Below are positions 11,491-19,693 of a stretch of DNA of 64,000 nucleotides, one piece after another. Origin of the DNA: Sorangium cellulosum (GTDB lineage: Bacteria > Myxococcota_A > Polyangia > Polyangiales > Polyangiaceae); NCBI RefSeq assembly GCF_002950945.1, contig NZ_CP012673.1, positions 9,872,501 through 9,936,500 of the forward strand. The letters run 5' to 3'. Under the pieces are notes generated by a model. The model did no database searches and was not told where the DNA came from. It saw nothing but the letters and a program-made list of their open reading frames with translations. The position numbers and the translations under genes were made by a program. Position 1 is the first letter of the stretch. Every line of letters starts with the position of its first letter.

Positions 11491-12473
11491 CGTTGTTTCT
11501 CCTTGGTTCTTCGGTTCTTGCGGGCGGCGACGGGCGCGCTCCCGTGCTCGCCCGGGGTCTCGGGGGGCGGCGGAGGACGGGCGTCGCGCGCATCGCCAGA
11601 GAGGACGGCGCGCTCCTCGGCCAGCGTGCGCGCGATCGCGTCCAGCACGGCGCGCACGCGAGGTGTGTGCTGGAGGTCGCGGTGCACGGTCAGCCAGACG
11701 GCGCGGCGGGGCTCGTCCGGGAGAGGGACGCGGGCGAGGTCCGCCTCGAGGTCGCCGATGAAACACGGCAGGAGCGCGACGCCCAGGCCGGCGCGCGCCG
11801 CGCCGAGCATGCACGCCGTGCTGTTGCTCCGGAAGACGCAGGGGCCGCCGGCGGCCATGCGTTCGAACCAGACGTGCTCCGGCGGCATCGCGCCGGGCGC
11901 CTCGATGCCGATGCGCGCGTGCGCCGGGAGGTCGGCCGCCGTGGGCGCGCCGCGGCGCTCGATGTAGCCGCGGGCAGCGTAGGCGGCCCAGCCGACCACG
12001 CCCGCCTTCCGGACCACGAGGCCGCCCTCCGCCGAGCGGAAGAACCGGACCGCGATGTCCGCCTCGCGGCGGGAGAGGTCGAGCGCGCGGATCGACGTCA
12101 CGAGCTCGATCGAGATCCCCGGGTGCGCCGCGTGCAGCGCGCCCAGCCGGGGCGCGAGGAAGCGGCTGCCGAACGCCTCGGCGGCCGTGACGCGCACGGT
12201 GCCCGAGAGGCGCTGGTCGCGCCCGAGGCTGCCGCGCTCGATGGCGAGGATCACCTCCTCGACCCGCGCCACGTCGGGGATCAGCGACAGCCCCTCGCTC
12301 GTGAGCGTGTACCCCGACGGCGACCGCACGAAGAGCCGGACGCCGAGCGCCGCCTCGAGCGCCTCGACCCGGCGGCCCACCGTGGTGTGATCCACGCCGA
12401 GCGCACGTCCGGCGCCGGCGAGGGAGCCCTCCCGGGAGAGGGCGAGGAGATACCGCAGGTCATCCCAGCTCAT
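11487..12473 (-). CDS. LysR-family transcriptional regulator
   Basis: A 328-residue regulator. The N-terminal helix-turn-helix is GSLAGAGRALGVDHTTVGRR followed by VEALEAALGVRLFVRS, and the rest is a periplasmic-binding-protein-like effector domain (GTVRVTAAEAFGSRFLAPRL, ARAGLGVALLPCF). The start at 12473 begins MSWDDLRYLLALSREG, the usual N-terminus of this subfamily. The C-terminal 40 residues are Arg/Pro-rich and probably disordered. It is the first gene of an operon with two GST genes, an unusual same-direction arrangement for LysR regulators. It probably controls this operon, but no operator could be assigned. Confidence 0.9.
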   Translation of the reverse strand: MSWDDLRYLLALSREGSLAGAGRALGVDHTTVGRRVEALEAALGVRLFVRSPSGYTLTSEGLSLIPDVARVEEVILAIERGSLGRDQRLSGTVRVTAAEAFGSRFLAPRLGALHAAHPGISIELVTSIRALDLSRREADIAVRFFRSAEGGLVVRKAGVVGWAAYAARGYIERRGAPTAADLPAHARIGIEAPGAMPPEHVWFERMAAGGPCVFRSNSTACMLGAARAGLGVALLPCFIGDLEADLARVPLPDEPRRAVWLTVHRDLQHTPRVRAVLDAIARTLAEERAVLSGDARDARPPPPPETPGEHGSAPVAARKNRRTKEKQR

Positions 12474-12777
12474 CACGTTGCGATTCTCCAGCCACGCCGC
12501 GACCGAGCATGCGCCGCCCGGAGCGTACCGGGGAGGCGGCAAATGCGCGCGCCCGTTGTGCAAAAATGCACAGCACCGCTGCGCGTCGGCGCACCAGGTC
12601 GGGCCGGGATGCGCAGCGCCAAGGACGCCAAGGACGCCAAGGACGCCAAGAGAGCAGGGAGCTAGGAGGAGATGCCGGGACGGTCCTTTCCCTCTCCTCT
12701 TGGCGTCCTTGGCGTCTTGGCGTCCTTGGCGTCCTTGGCGTTTTTTCTGCTGATTCGGGGGAATTCCCGCAACAACG
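12474..12777. other. Intergenic region holding a repeat hairpin
   Basis: Region between the LysR gene start and the end of the DUF3025 gene, both on the minus strand. About half of it is the CCAAGGACG repeat hairpin annotated separately. The rest is GC-rich and should contain the LysR promoter, which was not resolved. Confidence 0.4.
12617..12757. repeat. Long hairpin of CCAAGGACG direct repeats in inverted orientation
   Basis: The left arm (12617-12650) is built of tandem 9-mers GCCAAGGAC. The right arm (12698-12750) is tandem CGTCCTTGG in the opposite sense, with one interrupted unit. The loop is about 48 nt. A TTTTTT follows the right arm on the plus strand. The element can fold into a stem of more than 30 bp with several registers. 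It lies just downstream of the minus-strand DUF3025 gene and could act as terminator or mRNA 3' stabiliser, or be a mobile palindromic repeat of the REP type. Confidence 0.8.
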
Positions 12778-13608
12778 CTAGGGCGCGCCGCCAAGCACGC
12801 GCTCGTCGAGGGGGAGCCGGCCAAGGCGCTCCGGGTGGGCGAAATCGCCGGGCGAGCGCAGGGCGTCGCAGAGGCGCGCGTCGGCGAGCGCGAGGAGCGC
12901 GTCCGGCGCCGCGGGCAGCGGGCCGTCGCACGGGAGCGGCTGCGCCAGCGCGAAGATCGGCGGGCCGCCCTGCTGGAGGAGGCTCTCGTAGAGCGCGTGG
13001 CCGAAGATCAGCGCCGCGGCGTCGCGCCGCCGCACGGCGTCCTGCACCTCGTCGGCCGAGCGCCGGAGGTCAGAGGGATCGCCCGGCAGCGGCGCGCAGC
13101 GCGCGTCGTGGAGGAGCAGGAGCCCGCCCTCGTCGAGGAGCGCGAGCCCGTCCAGCTCGCGGGTGCGCGCCGGCGGGAGCGCCTCGGCGCCGGGATCGAG
13201 GCGCGCGGCGACCGCGCGGTGCTGGCGCGCGTGGAGCTCGGCCTTCGCGCGCGGGAACGCGGCCCACACCAGCATGTTGAGGAAGTCGTGCCAGTTGCGC
13301 GGCCGCGTGGGCACGCAGCCCTCGACGTGGATGCGCGCGTCGTAGAGCGCCGAGGGGTCGACGGGCCCGCGCTGCCTGCGCCGCCGCGGCCGCGGCGCCT
13401 GCTCCACGAAGCGCACGGGGACCCCCTCGCCGAGCGCCCGGTTGTAGTCGTCGACCGAGGGCCAGGCGGCGAAGGCCGCGAACGCCGCGGCGTTCCGGCG
13501 GATGGGCCAGAAGAGCGCGCTCTTCTCGGGGAAGCCCGGCTCCCAGGGGAGATCCCTGCGCCCGGGCGCACCGCTCGGGCGCGGCGCAGCTCGGCCCGCG
13601 GCGCTCAC
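12778..13608 (-). CDS. DUF3025 domain protein
   Basis: A 276-residue protein whose central part matches the DUF3025 signature: YDARIHVEGCVPTRPRNWHD, then FLNMLVWAAFPRAKAELHARQ. A later LDEGGLLLLHD and ALIFGHALYESL also belong to the family. There is no signal peptide or membrane segment, so it is probably cytoplasmic. The family is widespread in proteobacteria and has no established function. The start is GTG at 13608. It is transcribed divergently from the allantoinase gene with about 110 bases between starts, but shared function is not implied. Confidence 0.8.
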   Translation of the reverse strand: MSAAGRAAPRPSGAPGRRDLPWEPGFPEKSALFWPIRRNAAAFAAFAAWPSVDDYNRALGEGVPVRFVEQAPRPRRRRQRGPVDPSALYDARIHVEGCVPTRPRNWHDFLNMLVWAAFPRAKAELHARQHRAVAARLDPGAEALPPARTRELDGLALLDEGGLLLLHDARCAPLPGDPSDLRRSADEVQDAVRRRDAAALIFGHALYESLLQQGGPPIFALAQPLPCDGPLPAAPDALLALADARLCDALRSPGDFAHPERLGRLPLDERVLGGAP

Positions 13609-13717
13609 GCCGGGCGAGCGTAGGAGCAGCGCGGGGGGAGCTCAAGCGGGATCCCGGAGGACTCCGGTTCTTCCTGGGAGCGGGGGTATCGCGCGATCTG
13701 GTACCCTCGCCTTCCTG

Positions 13718-15076
13718 ATGGCGCCGGACCTCATCGTTCGCGGGCTGCGGGTGCTCACCGGGGGGACCGTGCGGCCGGCCTCGGTGCACATCCGGGGGGG
13801 CACGATCGTCGACGTCGCCGGGCACGACGACGTGCCGGAGGGCTGCCCCGTCGTGGACACGCGCGCGGGCGCGGTGGTGATGCCCGGGCTCTGCGACGCG
13901 CACGTGCACATCAACGAGCCCGGGCGGACCGAGTGGGAGGGGTTCGAGACGGCGACCCGCGCGGCGGCCGCGGGCGGCGTCACGTCGCTGGTCGACATGC
14001 CGCTGAACAGCATCCCGCCGACGACCACCGTGGCGCACCTCGAGGAGAAGGCGCGGGCGGCGGAGGGCCGGTGCCGCGTCGACGTGGGCTTCTGGGGCGG
14101 CGCCGTGCCGGGCAACGCGGGAGAGCTGATCCCGCTGCTCGAGGCGGGCGCGCTCGGCTTCAAGTGCTTCATGGTCGACTCGGGTGTGGCGGAGTTCGGC
14201 CACGTCGCCGAGGCGGATCTCCGGGAGGCGCTCGCCGTGCTCGCGGGGACGGGGGCGCCGCTGCTCGTGCACGCGGAGCTGCCCGGCCCGATCGACGCGG
14301 CGCGCGCGGCGATCGCCGGGCTCGATCCGCGGACCTACGCCGCTTACCTGCGCTCGCGGCCGCGCGAGGCGGAGGACCAGGCGATCGCGCTGCTCGCGTC
14401 GCTCTGCGAGGCGACGGGCGCGACGGCGCACGTGGTGCACCTCTCGTCGGCCACGGCGCTCGACATCCTCAGGCGGGCGCGCGACCGCGGGGCCGCGCTG
14501 TCCGCCGAGACGACGCCGCATTACCTCCACTTCACCGCCGAGCAGATCCCGGACGGCGCGACGCCGTTCAAGTGCGCGCCGCCGATCCGGGAGCGGGAGA
14601 ACCGCGAGGCGCTGTGGGCGGCGCTCACGGGCGGGCTCATCGATCTGGTGGTGTCCGATCACTCGCCGTGCACCCCCGAGCTCAAGCAGCTCGAGGCGGG
14701 CGATTTCGACGCTGCCTGGGGCGGGATCTCGAGCCTGCAGCTCGGGCTGTCGATCGTCTGGACCGACGCCCGCCGCCGGGGCATCCCGCTCGAGCGGCTC
14801 CCGGACTGGCTGTGCCGGGGGCCGGCGAGGCTCGCCGGGCTGCGCCGCAAGGGAGAGATCCGGCGAGGGTTCGACGCGGATCTGGTGATCTGGGATCCCG
14901 AGGCGAGCTTCCGGGTCGAGCCGCCCTTGATCGAGCACCGGCACAAGGTGACGCCGTACGCCGGGGAGGAGCTCCACGGCGTCGTGGAGGCCACCTACCT
15001 CCGCGGCGAGAAGGTCTACGAGCGCGGAAGTTTCCCCGGAGAGGCGAGAGGGCGATGGCTGAAGCGAGAGGGGTGA
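13718..15076 (+). CDS. allB: Allantoinase
   Basis: The 452-residue amidohydrolase opens the allantoin ring to allantoate. Metal-site residues are all visible: His62 and His64 in CDAHVHINEPG, the carboxylated Lys149 in ALGFKCFM, His185 in LLVHAELPG, His241 in AHVVHLSS and Asp314 in VVSDHSPCTPELK. The region DMPLNSIPPTT is characteristic of allantoinases within the cyclic amidohydrolase group, and TTPHYLHF is typical too. The ATG at 13718 begins directly at the conserved N-terminus. The allantoicase fusion gene overlaps its 3' end, so the two steps of allantoin breakdown are co-expressed. Confidence 0.95.
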   Translation: MAPDLIVRGLRVLTGGTVRPASVHIRGGTIVDVAGHDDVPEGCPVVDTRAGAVVMPGLCDAHVHINEPGRTEWEGFETATRAAAAGGVTSLVDMPLNSIPPTTTVAHLEEKARAAEGRCRVDVGFWGGAVPGNAGELIPLLEAGALGFKCFMVDSGVAEFGHVAEADLREALAVLAGTGAPLLVHAELPGPIDAARAAIAGLDPRTYAAYLRSRPREAEDQAIALLASLCEATGATAHVVHLSSATALDILRRARDRGAALSAETTPHYLHFTAEQIPDGATPFKCAPPIRERENREALWAALTGGLIDLVVSDHSPCTPELKQLEAGDFDAAWGGISSLQLGLSIVWTDARRRGIPLERLPDWLCRGPARLAGLRRKGEIRRGFDADLVIWDPEASFRVEPPLIEHRHKVTPYAGEELHGVVEATYLRGEKVYERGSFPGEARGRWLKREG

Positions 15077-16608
15077 CGGCGCCGGCGTTCGTGGAGGCGC
15101 TCGACCTGGCCTCGGAGCGCCTGGGCGGCGCGGTGCTCGCGGCGAACGACGAGTTCTTCGCGCCGAAGGAGAACCTGCTCAAGGCGGGGAAGCCCGTGTT
15201 CCTGGAGCACGAGTACACAGACCGCGGGAAATGGATGGATGGCTGGGAGACGCGCCGGCGCCGGACTCCCGGGTTCGACTGGTGCCTCGTCCGGCTGGGG
15301 CTGCCCGGGATCGTGCGCGGGGTCGTCGTGGACACGGCGTTCTTCCGGGGCAACTACCCGGAGCACTGCGCGATCGAGGCGTGCGCGGCGCGGCCGGACG
15401 TGCGGGTCGAGGAGCTGCTCGATCCGGGGGTGCAGTGGGTCGAGATCCTGCCGCGATCGCCGCTCCGGGGCGACGCGCAGAATGTGTTCGAGGTGAGCTG
15501 CCCTGTCCGGGTCACGCACCTCCGGCTGAACATCTATCCGGACGGCGGGGTGGCGCGCCTCCGGGTGCACGGCGACGCGGTCCCCGACTGGCGGCGGCTC
15601 GACCGTCCGGGCGTGGAGATCGACCTCGCGGCCGTCGAGAACGGCGCCAGCGTGCTCTCGTGCAGCGACATGTTCTTCGGGGTGCGCCACAACCTGATCA
15701 TGCCCGGGCGGGCGGCGAACATGGGAGAGGGCTGGGAGACGCGCCGGAGGAGAGGGCCGGGGTACGACTGGGCGCTCGTGGCGCTCGCGGCCCAGGGCGA
15801 GATCAGCCGCATCGAGGTGGACACGAACCACTTCAAGGGCAATTACCCCGACAGCTGCATGATCGAGGGGATCGACGCGGCGGGGCGCTCGGCGGCGGAG
15901 CTCGCGGGGGCCGGGGACTTTCGAGAGATCGTGCCGCAGACGAAGCTCCAGGCGCACACGCGCCACCTCTTCGAGGAAGAGATCCGCGCGTCGGGGCCGT
16001 TCACGCACGTGCGGCTGAACATCTATCCCGACGGGGGCGTGAGCCGACTCCGCATCTTCGGCAAGGCGACCCGCGCCGGGGCGGCGGAGCAGCGCCTCCG
16101 CTGGCTCAACGCGCTCACGCAGCGCGAGGCGGAGGCGGAGCTCCGCGCGGCGTGCGGGTCGACCGCGTGGGCGTCGCAGATGGCCGGCGCGCGGCCGTTC
16201 AGCGACGAAGCACACCTCGTGGCCACCGCCGGGCAGATCTGGGGGCGCCTCGGGCGCGAGGACTGGCTCGAGGCGTTCCGAGCGCACCCGCGCATCGGCG
16301 AGACCAAGGCGCAGGGCGAGGACCAGGAGACCAGCGCGGCGGCGCGGCGGTGGTCCAGCCAGGAGCAGGCGGGGGCCAGCGGGGCGGATCAGGAGACGCG
16401 GGAGGCGCTCGCGCGGCTCAACCGGGCTTACGACGAGAAGTTCGGGCACATCTTCATCGTGTGCGCCACCGGGAAGAGCGCGGGGGAGATGCTCGAGGAC
16501 CTGCGCGAACGGATCGAGCACTCGGCGGAAGAGGAGATCGGGATCGCGGCGGAAGAGCAGCGGAAGATCACGGAGATACGGCTGAGGAAGCTGATCCGCG
16601 GGGGGTAG
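15055..16608 (+). CDS. Allantoicase fused to OHCU decarboxylase
   Basis: A single 517-residue chain carries two purine-catabolic enzymes. Residues about 20-340 are allantoicase, made of two homologous beta-sandwich repeats: FFAPKENLLKAGKPVFLEHE with HCAIEAC and LRLNIYPDGGVARLRVHG, then a second copy with NHFKGNYPDSCMIEG and LRLNIYPDGGVSRLRIFG. Residues about 347-517 are a complete OHCU decarboxylase (UraD) domain with catalytic His411 in AFRAHPRIGE and Glu437 in WSSQEQAG. Allantoicase cleaves allantoate to ureidoglycolate and urea, while UraD acts two steps earlier, giving S-allantoin. The ATG at 15055 has GAGAGG upstream and overlaps allB by 22 nt; a GTG at 15073 forming GTGA with the allB stop is the alternative. 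Confidence 0.93.
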   Translation: MAEARGVTAPAFVEALDLASERLGGAVLAANDEFFAPKENLLKAGKPVFLEHEYTDRGKWMDGWETRRRRTPGFDWCLVRLGLPGIVRGVVVDTAFFRGNYPEHCAIEACAARPDVRVEELLDPGVQWVEILPRSPLRGDAQNVFEVSCPVRVTHLRLNIYPDGGVARLRVHGDAVPDWRRLDRPGVEIDLAAVENGASVLSCSDMFFGVRHNLIMPGRAANMGEGWETRRRRGPGYDWALVALAAQGEISRIEVDTNHFKGNYPDSCMIEGIDAAGRSAAELAGAGDFREIVPQTKLQAHTRHLFEEEIRASGPFTHVRLNIYPDGGVSRLRIFGKATRAGAAEQRLRWLNALTQREAEAELRAACGSTAWASQMAGARPFSDEAHLVATAGQIWGRLGREDWLEAFRAHPRIGETKAQGEDQETSAAARRWSSQEQAGASGADQETREALARLNRAYDEKFGHIFIVCATGKSAGEMLEDLRERIEHSAEEEIGIAAEEQRKITEIRLRKLIRGG

Positions 16609-16930
16609 AGGGGAGGAGGAGGCGGCGGTGCCAAGCGGCAAGCGCCGCCGGGTGGGGCCGCGCTCGCCGACGTGGCGCGGGCGGGCGCTGGCCAATCGGC
16701 AAGACTGGGGCGGGGGAGCTTGCGCTGAGAACACCGCCCGGCATGTCTCCCTTCGGGCCTCGATGACTGGGACGTTATGGTGCGCGCCACACGAGGCGCG
16801 CCTGGGACGTCGCGCCGGCTGGGAGCTCATGGCACCTCGGTCGGTGCTCGGCGCGCCCGCCCGCGCCACGTCGGCGAGCGCGGCCCCACCCGGCGGCGCT
16901 CGGCGTTGGACGGCGAAAAGGGGGTTGGGG
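16609..16930. other. Convergent intergenic region with a long inverted repeat
   Basis: The 322 bases between the ends of the allantoicase fusion gene (+) and the CHRD gene (-) carry no supported gene. Their main content is the 48-bp perfect inverted repeat annotated separately, with a 164-nt spacer. Confidence 0.6.
16641..16900. repeat. Perfect 48-bp inverted repeat with 164-nt spacer
   Basis: Bases 16641-16688 (beginning AGCGCCGCCGGGTGGGGCCG) are the exact reverse complement of 16853-16900. The spacer 16689-16852 has no supported gene. The arms diverge abruptly at both ends, and no target-site duplication was evident in the immediate flanks. A perfect match this long implies a recent origin or ongoing gene conversion. 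It could form a cruciform or a strong bidirectional terminator between the two convergent genes, or be a small non-autonomous mobile element. Confidence 0.85.
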
Positions 16931-17368
16931 TCAGCGGGAGAGCTGGCCGCGTAAGGCGCCGTCGGGGAAATCGGCGTTGCGGATGGCGATGTAGTAGCTC
17001 GCGGGGTCGTCGAGGAGCGCCCGGAGGGCGTCGCGATCGGCGCTCACACAGCCGGCGGAGCTGCCGCCGGTCGGCGGCATCAACACGATGAGGCCACGGC
17101 CGGTATGGCCGGGAGTGCCCTCGTGGATGCGGGCGGCGAGCGCGGGCGCGATCGCGGAGACCTCCAGAGAGAAACAGATCTCGCCGCGATCGGGGTCGAG
17201 CGTGAGTCGGGCCGTGCCGCGCCCGTCCAGATCGCCAGGGCCAGGGACCTCGTCGTGTCCGGTCAGCGCCGCGGTGAGGGGGCGGACGGGATGCTCCGGC
17301 ATCGCGGCGCGCAGGAGCGCGGTCGCCAGGAGGACCGCGCCCAGAGCGGACATCGTGAGAGGCTGCAT
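16931..17368 (-). CDS. Exported CHRD-domain protein
   Basis: The 145-residue protein has a signal peptide (MQPLTMSALGAVLLATALLRA) followed by one CHRD domain: LTAALTGHDEVPGPGDLDGRG, ICFSLEVSAIAPALAARIHEG, and the closing YYIAIRNADFPDGALRGQL. CHRD domains, first described in chordin, form secreted immunoglobulin-like folds in bacteria, with no defined general function. The start at 17368 is fixed by a consensus AGGAGG 5 nt upstream. A CVSADRD segment near the end carries a single Cys. It is transcribed divergently from a TetR regulator. Confidence 0.82.
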   Translation of the reverse strand: MQPLTMSALGAVLLATALLRAAMPEHPVRPLTAALTGHDEVPGPGDLDGRGTARLTLDPDRGEICFSLEVSAIAPALAARIHEGTPGHTGRGLIVLMPPTGGSSAGCVSADRDALRALLDDPASYYIAIRNADFPDGALRGQLSR

Positions 17369-17592
17369 GTCTACCTCCTGCACATCGCGGGGATGCGCAA
17401 CCCGAGGACGACACGAAGCAAAGGGAACGCCGGCAGACCACGCGCCGGCGCGCGTCCAGCACGCCGGGGGCGCCGGGCAAAGACGCGCATCGACGGACTC
17501 GAGGTCTCGGGAGCGCCGCGGGCGATGCCGCGACGACGCAGGCGGCGCCGCGAGCGGCCATGCGTGAAGCGAAATCACCACTTCTGCCGAGA

Positions 17593-17621
17593 TTGAACCC
17601 GGATCGACGGACGCGTAGAGT
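17593..17621 (+). promoter_or_regulatory. Sigma-70 type promoter of the TetR gene
   Basis: TTGAAC at 17593-17598 and TAGAGT at 17616-17621 are separated by exactly 17 nt. The ATG lies only 11 nt after the -10 box, so the transcript would be nearly leaderless. Confidence 0.5.
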
Positions 17622-17632
17622 GTCCCTCACTC

Positions 17633-18316
17633 ATGCTCTCGTCCCGAAGGCCATCCCGCGCCGCGACGTCCCCGCGCGGGGACAGCAAGCCGCCGCGGCA
17701 GCGGCTCGATCTCGACGCGCGACGAGCACAGCTGCTCGCGCTGGGGCTCGATCTCTTCAGCCACCGAGCCTACGACGACGTCTCGATCGACGAGGTGGCC
17801 CAGACCGCCAGCATCTCGAAAGGGCTACTCTACCACTATTTTCCGACCAAGCGCGACTTCTACATCGCCGTGATCCGCGAGGCGGCGCGCGAGCTCGTGG
17901 AGCGCTCGCTGGCCGTGGACGACGTGCCCGAGCCCGAGCGCCTGCGCACCGGGCTGGACGCTTACCTCGCCTACGTCGAGCGACAGGGCATCACGTACGC
18001 GGCCATCTTCCGGGGCGGCATCGGCTCCGACGCCGAGGTGCTCGCCATCATCGAGGAGACGCGCAGCCGCTTCCTCGAGAAGCTCCTCGCCGAGGCGCCG
18101 GTCGCCGAGCGGCCTCCGGCGCTCCGGATGGCGCTCCGCGGGTGGATCGGGTTCGTCGAGGCGACGAGCCTCGACTGGATCGAGCGGCACGAGCTCGACC
18201 GCACGTCGCTCCGGGACCTGCTCGCCGACCTGCTGCCGGAGGTGGTGAGGCTCGCGATGGTCCACGGAAGCGCAGAGAGCGCGGGGGCCGCTGGACCGGC
18301 GGAGACCCCCGCGTGA
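17633..18316 (+). CDS. TetR-family transcriptional regulator
   Basis: A 227-residue regulator. After a basic, disordered N-terminal arm (about 30 residues), the DNA-binding domain reads ALGLDLFSHRAYDDVSIDEV, then QTASISKGLLYHYFPTKRDF, the canonical TetR helix-turn-helix. The C-terminal ligand and dimer domain (about 95-215) includes TYAAIFRGGIGSDAEV and LRMALRGWIGFVEATSLDW, typical of a large myxobacterial and actinobacterial subfamily. The ligand is unknown. It is divergent from the CHRD gene and followed by a tiny membrane-peptide gene; the latter could be a target, but no operator was recognised. Confidence 0.9.
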   Translation: MLSSRRPSRAATSPRGDSKPPRQRLDLDARRAQLLALGLDLFSHRAYDDVSIDEVAQTASISKGLLYHYFPTKRDFYIAVIREAARELVERSLAVDDVPEPERLRTGLDAYLAYVERQGITYAAIFRGGIGSDAEVLAIIEETRSRFLEKLLAEAPVAERPPALRMALRGWIGFVEATSLDWIERHELDRTSLRDLLADLLPEVVRLAMVHGSAESAGAAGPAETPA

Positions 18317-18433
18317 GGAGCACCGGTCAGCCGCCGTGGAGCCGACCAGGGCGTCGGGGTTGACGGCGAGGCCGCCTTCTGCCAGGAGGACGAGCGCACG
18401 CGCGGCGCGCAACGAGCCCGGCGGAGAACCACG

Positions 18434-18547
18434 ATGAGCACAGAGAATCCCAAGACCGAAGGCGACTGGACCATGCCCAAGCTCATCGCGCTTGCGGCCG
18501 CAACGCTCACCGTGGCCTTCACGGTCATCTACCTCATCTCCCCCTGA
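18434..18547 (+). CDS. 37-residue single-pass membrane peptide
   Basis: The short open frame encodes a 13-residue polar N-terminus (MSTENPKTEGDW) followed by a hydrophobic helix, KLIALAAATLTVAFTVIYL, ending LISP. GGAG lies about 7 nt before the ATG. The polar head followed by one transmembrane span and an immediate stop resembles small membrane-bound regulatory or complex-accessory peptides. No homologue is recognised by eye. It lies 117 nt after the TetR gene in the same direction. Ribosome-binding site, composition and a clear helix support coding; function is unknown. Confidence 0.55.
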   Translation: MSTENPKTEGDWTMPKLIALAAATLTVAFTVIYLISP

Positions 18548-18575
18548 CCAGCGACGAGCTCGGGGGACACCCCGC

Positions 18576-19621
18576 TCAGGGACGCCTCACGCAGCGGAGA
18601 CCGAGCCCGTCGGTGACGTCGGCTGGATCCCAGGGCATCCGGGACATGGTGGACACGTCCTCCGGCTGCGGTTGCCACCAGCTTCCGCCACGGATCACCC
18701 GCTCCGCACCGCTCTCGACATTCGCGCAATCGCGGCACGACGGCGGGTACGATCCGTCGTAGTCGAGGACCCACTCCCACAGGTTCCCTGCGAGATCGGC
18801 CTGCCCCCAGAGGCCATCCCCTCTCGGCGACTTCGACCCGACGACCTCGCTGCGCGAGACGTCGAACACGGCGTACGTCGCGTTCGGAAACGCGTTGCCC
18901 CACGGGTACTCCCGCTGCTCGCTCCCCCCGGCCGCGGCGTAGTTCCACTCCGCTTCGGTCGGAAGCCGCCCGCCATCCCAGGCGCAGAAGGCGAACGCCA
19001 CGAACCAGCTCACGCAGCTGATCGGCCTGGCCTCGTTCTCGCCCACGTCATCCGTCCAGCTGTGCAAGCCCGGCTTGCACTTGAGGCTCGCCGCAAGGCC
19101 GGCCCGGTCCGCCGGCAGGCGGGAGCGCCAGTCAGCGTCCCAGCCGCTCCCCCTGATCGCAGGGTGAGCGCCCGCGCCCGCGACAGGACGGCTCTCGGGG
19201 TACACCGCGACGAACCTCCGGAATCGACCGACCGTGACCTCGTACCGGTCCATGCGAAAGCCGCTCACCTCCGCGGGATGGCTCGGATCGTTGTCGCGGT
19301 GATACGCGCCGCCCATGACGCGCGGGCTCGCGCAGCAGGGCTGGTCCCGGCCCGGACCGCAGGTCTGGCCCGCGCCGGGCCCGCCGTCGGCGCAGCTCGG
19401 CGGCGCCACGCACGACCCCGCGTCGCACCCCCCGGCGCAGGCGACCGCCCGCTACCGCCCGTCTTGCCCGCACACCTCCGCGCGCTCGCCGTTGCAGCGC
19501 GCCTCCTCGGGAGCACACTCCGCCGGATCCACGGGGCCAGCGCCGCCGCCGCGACCACGAACAGACCAGCGACGCGCCGGTGAGCCTGCCCCTCACCCGA
19601 CCGAGCCCTCGAGATCCCCAT
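18576..19621 (-). pseudogene. FGE-sulfatase-domain (SUMF1-like) gene with broken N-terminus
   Basis: The C-terminal 277 codons (18576-19409) encode a complete formylglycine-generating-enzyme-like fold: FRMDRYEVTVGRFRRFVAVY, ARPISCVSWFVAFAFCAWDG, GRLPTEAEWNYAAAGG, DLAGNLWEWVLDYD and GGSW...GLRCVRR. Upstream, the same frame continues with a Cys-rich pattern (AECAPEEARCNGERAEVCGQ, then VACAGGCDAGSCVAPPSC) but is cut by a TAG at 19452-19454, where such proteins usually have Trp. A signal peptide (RRVAGLFVVAAAALA) preceded by GGAGGGGGAA and an ATG at 19621 is in another frame. So at least one frameshift, near the GCG run around 19530-19550, and one nonsense change separate it from the domain. The fold could still be made from GTG 19409, but unexported. 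It lacks the catalytic cysteine pair typical of true FGE. Confidence 0.7.
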
Positions 19622-19693
19622 CACTTCCCCCTCCACGCAGGGCGCCGTTGCCGGACGCCGGCCATGGGATGTCGCCCGCGCGCGCGCGGGCGC

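Noticed and set aside
19452..19454. TAG in the FGE-like gene as pyrrolysine or programmed read-through
   Set aside because: The upstream part is also out of frame with its signal peptide, so decay or sequence error explains both defects more simply.
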